A stretch of 64,000 nucleotides of DNA from Streptomyces olindensis (lineage in GTDB: Bacteria > Actinomycetota > Actinomycetes > Streptomycetales > Streptomycetaceae). The position numbers and the translations under genes were made by a program. Shown in pieces: positions 1-8,189 of the stretch (its first letter is position 1; each line of letters begins with the position of its first letter). Below the pieces are notes generated by a model. That model saw only the letters and a program-made list of their open reading frames with translations. It ran no database searches and was not told where the DNA came from. The stretch is from contig JJOH01000006.1 of assembly GCA_000696115.1 (NCBI GenBank), forward strand, positions 1-64,000, written 5' to 3'.

Positions 1-380
<380 letters not shown>

Positions 381-464
381 CAGTTGCTCGCGTCCACTGT
401 GTTGGTTCTGAAACCACGAACAGCCCCGTCATTTTTGGCGGTGTGGCGTTCACAGTTTCATAGT

Positions 465-583
465 GTTTCGGTGGTTATAGCGTAGGGGAAACGCCCGGTT
501 ACATTCCGAACCCGGAAGCTAAGCCTTACAGCGCCGATGGTACTGCAGGGGGGACCCTGTGGGAGAGTAGGACGCCGCCGAAC
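465..583 (+). rRNA. 5S ribosomal RNA
   Basis: A complete 5S rRNA of about 119 nt. It starts GTTTCGGTGGTTATAGCG, has the internal CCGAACCCGGAAGCTAAG segment, and ends GTAGGACGCCGCCGAAC; its ends pair to form helix I. It follows the 23S gene in the usual rrn order and is followed within 10 nt by a strong hairpin terminator. Confidence 0.96.
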
Positions 584-591
584 AATTATTG

Positions 592-623
592 AAAAGGCCC
601 ACACCTTACGGTGTGGGCCTTTT
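592..623. terminator. Bidirectional rrn terminator
   Basis: Arms 592-605 and 610-623 are a perfect 14-bp inverted repeat around a TTAC loop, with A residues on one side and a T run on the other. It therefore works as an intrinsic terminator in both directions. It ends the rrn operon on the plus strand and sits 6 nt beyond the stop of the minus-strand response regulator, so both convergent units probably share it. Confidence 0.92.
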
Positions 624-629
624 TGTGTT

Positions 630-1298
630 TCAGGACGGTTGGACCAGTTTCGTGTCGTAGGCCAGGATGACCGCCTGGATGCGGTCGCGGGAACCGGTTT
701 TTGCGAGGACGCGGCCCACGTGGGTCTTCACCGTCGACTCGGCCAGATGGAGGCGCGTGGCTATCTCCGTGTTCGTCCAGCCCTTGCCGATGACCGTCAG
801 GATTTCCCGCTCCCGGTCGGTGAGAGCGGCCAGGCGGGGATCCTCCTGCACCGGCTCCGCCGAGGAATCGGTGGGCAGGTGGTGGACGTAGGCGTCGAGG
901 AGGCGGCGGGTCAGGCTCGGGGCCACGACCGCGTCGCCCGTGGCGACCGCGCGGATGCCGGCCAAGAGCTCCTCCGGCTGGGCGTCCTTGACCAGGAAGC
1001 CCGAGGCGCCCGCGCGGAGGCCGGCGTAGGCGTACTCGTCCAGATCGAAAGTGGTGACGATCAGGATGCGGGTGCGGTCGCCCGCGGCGGTGATGCGGCG
1101 GGTCGCCTCGATGCCGTCCAGGCCGGGCATGCGGATGTCCATGAGGACGACGTCGGGGTGCAGCTCGGACGCCATGCGGACCGCTTCGCTGCCGTTCGCC
1201 GCCTCCCCCACGACCGTCATGTCGTCCTGGCTCTCCAGGAGCATGCGGGAGCCGAAGCGCTGCAAGGGCTGGTCGTCGGCGATGAGGACCGTGGTCAC
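630..1298 (-). CDS. NarL/DesR-type response regulator
   Basis: A DNA-binding response regulator of 222 aa. Residues 1-120 are the receiver domain with acidic pocket ADD (7-9) and phospho-acceptor D54 in the MDIRMPG context. Residues about 155-215 are a LuxR-type helix-turn-helix (LTDREREIL ... STVKTHV). The GTG start overlaps the stop of the upstream histidine kinase by 4 nt (GTGA), so the pair is translationally coupled and is very likely a cognate two-component system. It is the last gene of a four-gene operon with an ABC-2 exporter, so controlling that exporter is a reasonable inference; the signal is unknown. Confidence 0.93.
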   Translation of the reverse strand: MTTVLIADDQPLQRFGSRMLLESQDDMTVVGEAANGSEAVRMASELHPDVVLMDIRMPGLDGIEATRRITAAGDRTRILIVTTFDLDEYAYAGLRAGASGFLVKDAQPEELLAGIRAVATGDAVVAPSLTRRLLDAYVHHLPTDSSAEPVQEDPRLAALTDREREILTVIGKGWTNTEIATRLHLAESTVKTHVGRVLAKTGSRDRIQAVILAYDTKLVQPS

Positions 1299-2539
1299 TG
1301 CGGGGTTTCCTCCGGGAGATGTAGGCGGACGCGCCAGCCCCGCTCCGGGTGAGGGCGAGGGCCGGCCTCAAGTGTGCCGCCGTAGAGGGCCGTTCGCTCG
1401 CGCATTCCGGGCAGTCCGCGGCCGCCCGCGGGGCTCTGAGGGCGGCTGCCGTTGCCGGTGTCCGTGATCGTGACGGTGACCGCGCCCCTGTCCTCGTAGG
1501 ACAGCTCTATGTCCGCGGTGGCGTCCGGGCCGCCGTGTTTGAGGGTGTTGGTGAGGGCTTCCTGGATGACGCGGTAGACCGTGAGCTGGCGGCCCGGGGG
1601 AAGGGTGGGGCTTCCGTGGGTGGTGGTGTGGATGGTGAGGCCTGCGGAGCGGACGCCGTCGAGGAGCTGGTCGAGGTCCGTGAGGCCGGGTTGTGGGGTC
1701 CGGTCCGCCTGTTGTTTCTCCTCCTCGCCGAGGACGTCGAGGAGGCGGCGGAGTTCGGTGAGGGCCTGGCGGCTGGTGGTGGCGATGGCGTCGAGGGCCT
1801 GGGCGGCGCGTTCCGGGGACTTGGTGGCCGCGTACCTGCCGCCGTCGGCGAGGCCGGTGATGACGGAGAGGTTGTGGCCGATGATGTCGTGCATCTCGCG
1901 GGCGATGCGGGCGCGTTCGGCGGCGGTGGCGAGTTGGGCCTGCTGGTCGCGTTCCCGTTCCAGGCGGCGGGCGCGGTCCTCCAGGGCCTCGGTGTAGTTG
2001 CGGCGGGTGCGGACCGTGACGCCGATGAGGGCGGCCACCGTGATGGACATCAGCTGCGAGCCGATCTGCTGGTCCCAGCTGCCTTCCCCGTGCCGGGCGA
2101 CCGAGACCAGGACCGGGGCGATCACCAGGGCCGTCGCCCACCACAGATCGCGCAGGGCGCGGCGCAGGGCCAGGTGGTAGACGAGGACCAGTTGGAGCAG
2201 GGCGGCCTGGAGGGCGGCACCGGTCCAGGCGTTGACGAGGGCGAAGGGGACCGTCGCGGCGAGGGCGGCCCCCGGGTGGGTGCGGCGCCAGAGGAGGGGG
2301 AGGGAGAACCCGAGGCTCAGAGCCAGGAGGAGCCCGCCGGGGACGTCCAGGCTGTGGGCGTTGTGCCGCCAGCCGCCGCCCGCCCAGTCGATCAGGGCGG
2401 CCGTCACCCAGAAGCCGGCGAAGTGCAGGTCCCACAGCAGCGGATGGCGGTGGTCGAAGGCGCGCACCCGGCGGGTGAGGCGGTGGGCGTATTCGGTGAG
2501 GGGCTCCGTCGCCCGGTCTTCCGTCGTCACGGGGTCCAT
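1295..2539 (-). CDS. DesK/NarX-type sensor histidine kinase
   Basis: A membrane sensor kinase of 414 aa. Several hydrophobic segments lie between residues 35 and 175. They are followed by a HisKA_3 dimerisation domain with phospho-acceptor H217 in REMHDIIGH, and a HATPase domain with N-box EALTN (N331), DTGNG (360-364) and GRGLPGMRER. There is no large extracytoplasmic sensor domain, so it probably senses within or at the membrane, as DesK-type kinases do. The ATG start lies 24 nt after the ABC permease stop on the same strand. The neighbouring NarL-type regulator overlaps its stop and is the likely partner. Confidence 0.92.
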   Translation of the reverse strand: MDPVTTEDRATEPLTEYAHRLTRRVRAFDHRHPLLWDLHFAGFWVTAALIDWAGGGWRHNAHSLDVPGGLLLALSLGFSLPLLWRRTHPGAALAATVPFALVNAWTGAALQAALLQLVLVYHLALRRALRDLWWATALVIAPVLVSVARHGEGSWDQQIGSQLMSITVAALIGVTVRTRRNYTEALEDRARRLERERDQQAQLATAAERARIAREMHDIIGHNLSVITGLADGGRYAATKSPERAAQALDAIATTSRQALTELRRLLDVLGEEEKQQADRTPQPGLTDLDQLLDGVRSAGLTIHTTTHGSPTLPPGRQLTVYRVIQEALTNTLKHGGPDATADIELSYEDRGAVTVTITDTGNGSRPQSPAGGRGLPGMRERTALYGGTLEAGPRPHPERGWRVRLHLPEETPQ

Positions 2540-2563
2540 GGTGAGGGGTCCCGGGGCCGGGTG

Positions 2564-3343
2564 TCAGACGTCTCGGCGGCGCAGGACCCACGCGGCCATG
2601 GCCAAGGTCGTCGCCGTCCACAGGAGCATGGCGAGCAGGGCGCTTCCCGGGGAGGCGGCGCCGGGCATGGGCTGGGCCGTGGTGAGGGCCTCCAGGGCTT
2701 TGCCGGGGAAGTAGCGGACGGCGTTGTCGACGGCGTCGTAGGGGAGCATCGCCAGGACCTCCGGGAGGATCATGATCAGGCCGATGAAGGCGCCGATGGC
2801 CGTCGGGACCGAGCGGAGGAGGGCGCCGATGGCGAGGGCGAGGACGGCGAGGAGGGTGAGGCCGGCCGCGTTGCCCGCGAGGGCGCGCAGGACACCGGGG
2901 TCGCCGAAGGAGGCGGACAGGTCGGTGCCGGTGAGGAAGGACTGGGCGAGGGGGAAGGTCAGGAGGTTCGTCGCCAGGGTGAGGGGGAGGACGATCGCGG
3001 TCAGGACGGCGGCCTTGGACCACAGGACGGGCAGGCGGCGCGGGACGGCGGTCATCGTGGCGCGGATCTGGCCGGTGGAGTACTCGCCGGCGGTGGCCAG
3101 GATGCCCAGTACGCCGAGGTTGATCGTGGCGAACTGGGTGCCGAGGAGGACGAACATGACGGTGTCCATGCCGCCTTCGCCCGAGCCGTCGTAGGCGGCG
3201 CCGAGGCCCGCGCCCATCGCGGCGGTCAGGAGGCTCGTGACGGCGAGGTTGATCCAGGTGGAACGCAGGGTCCGGAACTTGTGCCACTCGGAGTGCAGGA
3301 CGCGTGCCGGGGTCACGCGGTAGGGGAGGGTCGCCGTGGTCAT
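2564..3343 (-). CDS. ABC-2 type transporter permease
   Basis: An integral membrane subunit of 259 aa, starting MTTATLPYRVTPARVLHSEW. A cytoplasmic N-terminus (HKFRTLRSTW) precedes about six hydrophobic segments spaced as in ABC-2/NatB permeases of Streptomyces exporters. The start is fixed by a 4-nt ATGA overlap with the upstream ATPase gene, which rejects the longer upstream reading frame. With that ATPase it should form an exporter. The substrate is unknown; such units with a DesK/NarL pair often handle drugs, peptides or membrane stress. Confidence 0.88.
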   Translation of the reverse strand: MTTATLPYRVTPARVLHSEWHKFRTLRSTWINLAVTSLLTAAMGAGLGAAYDGSGEGGMDTVMFVLLGTQFATINLGVLGILATAGEYSTGQIRATMTAVPRRLPVLWSKAAVLTAIVLPLTLATNLLTFPLAQSFLTGTDLSASFGDPGVLRALAGNAAGLTLLAVLALAIGALLRSVPTAIGAFIGLIMILPEVLAMLPYDAVDNAVRYFPGKALEALTTAQPMPGAASPGSALLAMLLWTATTLAMAAWVLRRRDV

Positions 3344-4260
3344 GCCGCTGCTCCTTCGAGGGTCGCCGGGTACTCCACGGCGTCGCGGGTGAGGTCCATG
3401 AAGGCCTCCTCCAGGGAGGCGGCGTTGGGAGTCAGTTCGTAGAGGGGGATGCCGTGGGCGGCTGCCGTGCGGCCGATGTGTTCGGCGTCCGTGCCGTGGA
3501 CCTGGAGGGTGCCGGGGCTGTCGGGGGTGATGTCGACGCCGGGTGCGGTGAGGACGCGGACGAGGTCGGCGGCCTGCGGGGTGACGACCTTGACGGTGCC
3601 CGCGCCCGAGTCGCGGACGAAGTCGGCCACCGTGGTGTCGGCGAGGAGGCGGCCCCGGCCGATGATGACCAGATGTTCGGCGGTGAGGGCCATCTCGCTC
3701 ATCAGGTGGGAGGAGACGAAGACCGTGCGGCCCTCGGCGGCGAGGGACTTGAGCAGGTTGCGGATCCACAGGACGCCCTCCGGGTCGAGGCCGTTGACCG
3801 GCTCGTCGAGGATGAGGACCGCCGGGTCGCCGAGGAGGGCCGCGGCGATGCCGAGGCGCTGGCCCATGCCGAGGGAGAAGCCCTTGACGCGGCGGTCGGC
3901 CACGTCGGTCAGGCCGGTGAGGCCGAGGACCTGCTCGACCCGTGCGCGGGGGATGCCGTGCGTGTGGGCGAGGGCGCGCAGGTGGTGGTGGGCCGTGCGG
4001 CCGGGGTGGACCGAGCGGGCCTCCAGCAGGGCGCCGACCTCGGTGAGGGGTGCCGGGTGGGTGGCGTAGGAGCGTCCGCCCACGGTCGCGTGGCCGCGGG
4101 TGGGGGCGTCGAGGCCGAGGAGCATGCGCATGGTCGTGGACTTGCCGGCGCCGTTCGGGCCGAGGAAGCCGGTGACCGTGCCGGGGCGGACCGTGAAGGA
4201 CAGGTCCGTGACGACCGTGCGGTCGCCGTAGCGTTTGGTGAGTTCGTGTGCCGTCAGCAT
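3340..4260 (-). CDS. ABC transporter ATP-binding protein
   Basis: A nucleotide-binding subunit of 306 aa. It has Walker A GPNGAGKST near residue 38, signature FSLGMGQRLG, Walker B AVLILDEP and the H-loop VSSH. The C-terminal 80 residues are the extension common in DrrA/NatA-like exporter ATPases. It is the first gene of the minus-strand operon ATPase-permease-kinase-regulator and overlaps the permease by 4 nt. A divergent GNAT gene starts 93 bp away, so the promoter must lie in that short gap. Confidence 0.93.
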   Translation of the reverse strand: MLTAHELTKRYGDRTVVTDLSFTVRPGTVTGFLGPNGAGKSTTMRMLLGLDAPTRGHATVGGRSYATHPAPLTEVGALLEARSVHPGRTAHHHLRALAHTHGIPRARVEQVLGLTGLTDVADRRVKGFSLGMGQRLGIAAALLGDPAVLILDEPVNGLDPEGVLWIRNLLKSLAAEGRTVFVSSHLMSEMALTAEHLVIIGRGRLLADTTVADFVRDSGAGTVKVVTPQAADLVRVLTAPGVDITPDSPGTLQVHGTDAEHIGRTAAAHGIPLYELTPNAASLEEAFMDLTRDAVEYPATLEGAAA

Positions 4261-4340
4261 GCTTCGATGCTCGTGCGTGCGGGGGCGGCGGGCGTCGGAC
4301 CGGCGGGGTAATCGGGGTGAGCGGTGTCGTACCCGGGTAC

Positions 4341-4346
4341 TACCGT
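4341..4346 (+). promoter_or_regulatory. -10 box for a leaderless acetyltransferase mRNA
   Basis: TACCGT (TAnnnT) ends 7 nt before the ATG at 4354. This is the spacing of Streptomyces leaderless promoters, and no Shine-Dalgarno sequence precedes that ATG. It decides the start against the in-frame ATG at 4324, which would place the -10 box inside the coding region. Confidence 0.6.
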
Positions 4347-4353
4347 GACCCGC

Positions 4354-4896
4354 ATGAGCTATGTGATCCGGTCCGTCCGTGCCGACGAGTGGCCCGCGGC
4401 GAAGGAGCTGCGGCTCGCGGCGCTGCGGGACCCGGTGGCGCACCTGGCCTTCCTGGAGACGTACGACGAGGCCGTGGCCAAGCCGGACTCGTACTGGCAG
4501 GAGCGGACGGCCAGGGCCGCCGACGGGGCGGACCAGGCGCAGCAGATCATCGCCGAGGGGCCGGACGGGCGGTGGGTGGGGACGCTGACCGTGCTCGTGG
4601 AGGAGCCCGGGACGACCGACTGGGCCGGGTTTCCGGTGGAGCGGAAACAGGGGCACGTGGTCGGCGTGTTCGTACGGCCCGAGGAGCGCGGGAGCGGGCT
4701 GACCGAGGTGCTGTTCGACGCGGCCCTGGAGTGGTCGTGGGGGCGGGGGCTTGAGCGGGTGCGGCTCATCGTGCACGAGGAGAACGGGCGGGCGCAGCGG
4801 TTCTACCGGCGGGCGGGGTTCCTGCCGAGTGGGGTGACGGTGCCGCTGGGGGACGCCGGGGAGCTGGAGCTGGAGTTCGTGCTCGAGCGCGAGTGA
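4354..4896 (+). CDS. GNAT family N-acetyltransferase
   Basis: A 180-aa acetyltransferase starting MSYVIRSVRADEW. The acetyl-CoA site is visible as VVGVFVRPEERGSGL (motif A), followed by VRLIVHEENGRAQRFYRRAGF, the typical motif B/C ending in which an asparagine precedes the FYRRAGF helix. The substrate cannot be told. It is a single gene, divergent from the ABC operon and convergent with the type IV secretion-like locus. It appears to be leaderless (TACCGT 7 nt before ATG). Confidence 0.9.
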   Translation: MSYVIRSVRADEWPAAKELRLAALRDPVAHLAFLETYDEAVAKPDSYWQERTARAADGADQAQQIIAEGPDGRWVGTLTVLVEEPGTTDWAGFPVERKQGHVVGVFVRPEERGSGLTEVLFDAALEWSWGRGLERVRLIVHEENGRAQRFYRRAGFLPSGVTVPLGDAGELELEFVLERE

Positions 4897-4929
4897 CGGG
4901 CGGTCCTGGGGCGGTCTGGGGCGGTCCTG

Positions 4930-4991
4930 GACCGGCAGTTCGTCGTGCGGCCAAGTGACAGGGGCTAGACCGGCAGTTCGTCGTGCGGCCA
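4930..4991. repeat. 24-bp direct repeat at the 3' end of the VirD4-like gene
   Basis: A 24-bp sequence beginning GACCGGCAGTTCG occurs perfectly at 4930-4953 and 4968-4991, 14 nt apart. The inner copy encodes the last residues of the VirD4-like protein on the minus strand; the outer copy lies beyond its stop codon. Just upstream, 4898-4929 also contains short GGGCGGTC repeats. This looks like a local duplication or slippage event. Confidence 0.85.
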
Positions 4992-6752
4992 GCGGGCGCG
5001 GCCCTGTTCGCGGGACCGGAGCAGGGCCAGGGTCGGCATGCCCCGGTCCGCTCCGGTGGCCAGCAGCTCCGGGAGCTGGGGAAGCGGGGCCACGGCCGCG
5101 ACGTCGTCCAGGACGAGCGTCAGTGGTGGGTCGAGGCGACCGGAGGATGACCGTTCGGCCATGCGCCGGCCGCGCTCGACCACGCTGGAGACGAGGGCCG
5201 TCAGGAAGGGCATCGCGCCCGGGTTGGTCCTGGGGTCCTCGATGGATTCACCCACCACATAAAGCGTGCCCCCTTCGTGGACGAAGGAATCCAGGGCGAG
5301 GGCGTCACTTCGGTTGGGAGTGCACGCGTTTCGGATGTTGACCGTGGAGAGGGCCGCGAGAGCGCGGGTGGTCAGCTGCTGGGCCATGTCGCGGCGTTCC
5401 GGGTGTGCCGTGAGGGCGCCTTCGAGTTCGCCCGCGGAGCCGGGGGCGGCCTTGGGGTTCGTGCGGAGGATGCGTACGGCGTCCTGGATCTGGGTGCCCT
5501 GGGACCAGCGGTGGACGTGGCGGATGGTGCGGCCGTCGACGGCGGCGGCGTGCAGGTAGCTCCGCAGGAGGGTGGTGGCCGTGTCGGTGACCGCCTGGTC
5601 GAGTTTGGCGGTGGGGCGTACGGGGGTGAGGAGGGCCGTAGCTCTCGCTGTCGCCGTTTCCCTGTCCTCGCAGCCGGTGGTGGGGGACCAGTGGAGACGG
5701 GACGGGGTGTCGCAGAGGTGGGTGGGGTCGTAGAGGTGGGTGGGGCCGAGCTTCCCTCGGGCGTCCTTCGTTTCCTGCCAGAGGGTGGGGTTGGACGTGA
5801 CGACCAGGGTGGGGCCTTCCGCGTCGCGTACCGCCTGGGTGGCGGTTGTCTGGCGGGTTTCCCTTGGGGCTACGTGGATTTTTTCCCACCCGCCCACCCG
5901 TTCCTGGCCGAACAGAGAAGCCGGGGTCGTGGGGATGGCCGCCGGGGGTGAGGACGGAGTCGCCGTCGGGTGCGGGGGGTGGGTGAGAGGGGCTGTCGGG
6001 TCCAGGGGGTGCGGTGGCTGGGGGGCCGTTGCGCGGCGGGGAGTGGGGACGTCGTGCTGCGCCGACGTGGGGGTCGTGGGCGGCTGCGGTGATGCGGATG
6101 CCCCGTGCTGCGCTGACGCCGATACCTCGGGCTGCGTCGGTGTCGGTGCCCCGTGCGGTGTCGGGGTCGGTGTCTCGTGTTGCGTCGGGGTCGGTGCCCC
6201 GTGCTGGGCGGGTGTGTGGGGCGCGTGCGGGGCCGGCGTCGGTGCCTCGTGCTGCGTCGGGGTCGGTGCCCCGTGCGGTGCCGGTGCGTCCTGCTGGGCC
6301 GGTGTGTGGGGCGCGTGCTGGGTCGGGGGATGGGGCTCCTGGTGTGCCGGCGGTCGTTCCACCGCCGTCGCCTTCTCCGCCCGGCGTCGGGCTCGGCCCG
6401 CGCGCCAGCGGGCCACCGTGCCGAGGACGAACACCGTCAGGACGAACAGGACCATCAGCTGGCCGATGAACAGGCCCCAGAACAGGCCGTAGCCGGAGAG
6501 CTGGCCGGGGGGTGCGTCGGGCCAGGCGCCGGGGATGTCGTGGGGCTCGGCGATGAGGCCGCGCATGGCGAGGGGAGTGCGGGTGAAGGTGACGCCGGAC
6601 GGCCAGGCGCCGTGGGCGAACCAGCCGGCGAGGCCGGTGGCCGTCCACACCAGCAGGGTCATGCCGAGGAGGAACGCGAGTATGCCGACCAGCAGCCCGT
6701 CGGGGATGCCTCCCTGGCCGTCCCGCTGGGTGCGGCGGTCGTCCGGTCTCAC
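4965..6752 (-). CDS. VirD4/TraG-like membrane protein with degenerate P-loop
   Basis: A 595-aa protein distantly like type IV coupling proteins. Transmembrane segments lie at about 18-45 and 88-113, then a Pro/Thr/His-rich repeat tract (about 130-235), then a cytoplasmic domain with TraG-like blocks (LVVTSNPTLW, HLYDP, HWSPTTGCEDRETA). A Walker B-like LTLVLDDVAAVAPLP is present. The Walker A position reads APRETRQTTA with no GxxGxGKT, and the protein ends right after the SREQGRARW block, where coupling proteins continue. It is therefore probably not an active ATPase. GTG start with GGGAGG 6 nt upstream. It is the last gene of the six-gene locus. Confidence 0.75.
   Translation of the reverse strand: MRPDDRRTQRDGQGGIPDGLLVGILAFLLGMTLLVWTATGLAGWFAHGAWPSGVTFTRTPLAMRGLIAEPHDIPGAWPDAPPGQLSGYGLFWGLFIGQLMVLFVLTVFVLGTVARWRAGRARRRAEKATAVERPPAHQEPHPPTQHAPHTPAQQDAPAPHGAPTPTQHEAPTPAPHAPHTPAQHGAPTPTQHETPTPTPHGAPTPTQPEVSASAQHGASASPQPPTTPTSAQHDVPTPRRATAPQPPHPLDPTAPLTHPPHPTATPSSPPAAIPTTPASLFGQERVGGWEKIHVAPRETRQTTATQAVRDAEGPTLVVTSNPTLWQETKDARGKLGPTHLYDPTHLCDTPSRLHWSPTTGCEDRETATARATALLTPVRPTAKLDQAVTDTATTLLRSYLHAAAVDGRTIRHVHRWSQGTQIQDAVRILRTNPKAAPGSAGELEGALTAHPERRDMAQQLTTRALAALSTVNIRNACTPNRSDALALDSFVHEGGTLYVVGESIEDPRTNPGAMPFLTALVSSVVERGRRMAERSSSGRLDPPLTLVLDDVAAVAPLPQLPELLATGADRGMPTLALLRSREQGRARWPHDELPV
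6047..6362 (-). repeat. Low-complexity repeats inside the VirD4-like gene
   Basis: Degenerate tandem units in DNA (variants of GGTGCCCCGTGC... on the plus strand) encode a Pro/Thr/His/Ala tract with recurring APTPTQHE / APHTPAQHG motifs. The tract links the membrane part to the cytoplasmic domain. Its length is likely variable between strains because the DNA repeats invite slippage. Confidence 0.75.
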
Positions 6753-6773
6753 GCGTTCCTCCCCTGCGTACGC

Positions 6774-8183
6774 CTACGCCACCGTCGATTCGGAGCCGCC
6801 CATGTGGTGTTCCACGAAGGCCGCGGCCCGTTCCTCGGCCTCGATCTCGGCGGCGTGCAGGGCGTCGTCCGGGAGGTCGGCGGAGGACTCGGTCATCGCG
6901 CGGTCGGTGAAGACCAGGGGGCGTTCGGTCTCGGTGACCAGGTGTTTCACGACCTGGACGTTGCCGTTGACGTCCCAGACGGCGATGCCGGGGGTGAGGG
7001 TCGGGATGATCTCGACCGCCCAGCGGGGCAGGCCGAGGACCCGGCCGGTGGCCCTCGCCTCGTCGGCTTTCTGGGCGTAGATCGTCCTGGTCGAGGCCAT
7101 CTTCAGGATCGCCGCGGCTTCCTTCGCGGCCGCGCCGTCGACGACGTCGGAGAGGTGGTGGACGACCGCGACGAAGGACAAGCCGAGGCGGCGGCCGAAC
7201 TTCAGCAGGCGCTGGAACAGTTGCGCCACGAAGGGGCTGTTGATGATGTGCCAGGCCTCCTCGACCAGGAAGATGCGCTTCTTCCGGTCGGGGCGGATCC
7301 AGGTGTGCTCCAGCCAGACGCCGACGATCGCCATGAGGATGGGCATGGCGATGGAGTTGCGGTCGATGTGGGACAGGTCGAAGACGATCAGCGGGGCGTC
7401 GAGGTCGATGCCGACCGTCGTCGGTCCGTCGAACATGCCGCGCAGGTCACCGTCGACCAGGCGGTCCAGGACCAGGGCGACGTCGAGGCCCCAGGCCCGT
7501 ACGTCGTCTATGGCGACGTTCATCGCCTCGGCCGACTCGGGCTCGGGGTGGCGCAGCTGCTCGACGATGTCGGAGAGGACCGGCTGGCGGTCGACGATCG
7601 TCTCGTTGACGTAGGCGTGGGCGACCTTGAGGGCGAAGCCGGAGCGTTCGTCCAGGCCGTGGCCCATGGCGACCTCGATGATCGTGCGGAGCAGCGCGAG
7701 CTGGCCCGTGGTGGTGATCGCGGGGTCGAGGGGGTTGAGGCGGATGCCGTGGTCCAGGGCGGCCATCGGGTCCAGGCGGATGGGAGTTATCCCCAGCTCC
7801 TGGGCGATGAGGTTCCATTCACCCACTCCGTCCTCGCCCTGGGCGTCCAGGACGACGACCTGACGGTCCTTGAAGCGGAGCTGGCGCAGGACGTACGTCT
7901 TCTCCAGCGCCGACTTGCCGTTGCCGGACTCGCCGAGCACCAGCCAGTGGGGGGCGGGGAGCTGCTGGCCGTAGAGCTGGAAGGGGTCGTAGATGTAGCC
8001 CTTCCCGGAGTACACCTCGCGGCCGATGATGACGCCGGAGTCGCCGAGGCCCGGGGCGGCGGTCGGGAGGTAGACCGCCTGGGCCTGGCCCGTGGACGTG
8101 CGCACCGGGAGCCGGGTCGTCTCGACCTTCCCGAAGAGGAAGGACGTGAAGGCCTCGGTGAGGACGGACAGCGGATCCCGCAT
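6774..8183 (-). CDS. VirB4-like type IV secretion ATPase
   Basis: A 469-aa cytoplasmic ATPase with Walker A GESGNGKS at residues 84-91 and Walker B RIFLVEEAWHI near 300, followed by the GLSFVAVVHH block typical of VirB4/TraC ATPases. It lacks the long N-terminal domain of full-length VirB4, but the preceding gene (8190-9746) may supply that part, as in split VirB4 systems. In classical systems VirB4 energises assembly and translocation. It starts 6 nt after the upstream stop and is followed 21 nt later by the VirD4-like gene. Confidence 0.85.
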   Translation of the reverse strand: MRDPLSVLTEAFTSFLFGKVETTRLPVRTSTGQAQAVYLPTAAPGLGDSGVIIGREVYSGKGYIYDPFQLYGQQLPAPHWLVLGESGNGKSALEKTYVLRQLRFKDRQVVVLDAQGEDGVGEWNLIAQELGITPIRLDPMAALDHGIRLNPLDPAITTTGQLALLRTIIEVAMGHGLDERSGFALKVAHAYVNETIVDRQPVLSDIVEQLRHPEPESAEAMNVAIDDVRAWGLDVALVLDRLVDGDLRGMFDGPTTVGIDLDAPLIVFDLSHIDRNSIAMPILMAIVGVWLEHTWIRPDRKKRIFLVEEAWHIINSPFVAQLFQRLLKFGRRLGLSFVAVVHHLSDVVDGAAAKEAAAILKMASTRTIYAQKADEARATGRVLGLPRWAVEIIPTLTPGIAVWDVNGNVQVVKHLVTETERPLVFTDRAMTESSADLPDDALHAAEIEAEERAAAFVEHHMGGSESTVA

Positions 8184-8189
8184 CAGGTC

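Noticed and set aside
384..464. tRNA gene between 23S and 5S rRNA
   Set aside because: The spacer is about 85 nt and shows no cloverleaf or T-loop sequence.
1349..3442. Very long plus-strand reading frame opposite the two-component/ABC operon
   Set aside because: Its codon usage and low-complexity Arg/Gly/Ala translation are those of an antisense shadow in high-GC DNA; the minus strand has four recognisable overlapping genes.
6047..6362. Degenerate tandem repeats as a CRISPR or minisatellite array
   Set aside because: They lie inside an open frame and encode a Pro/Thr/His linker.
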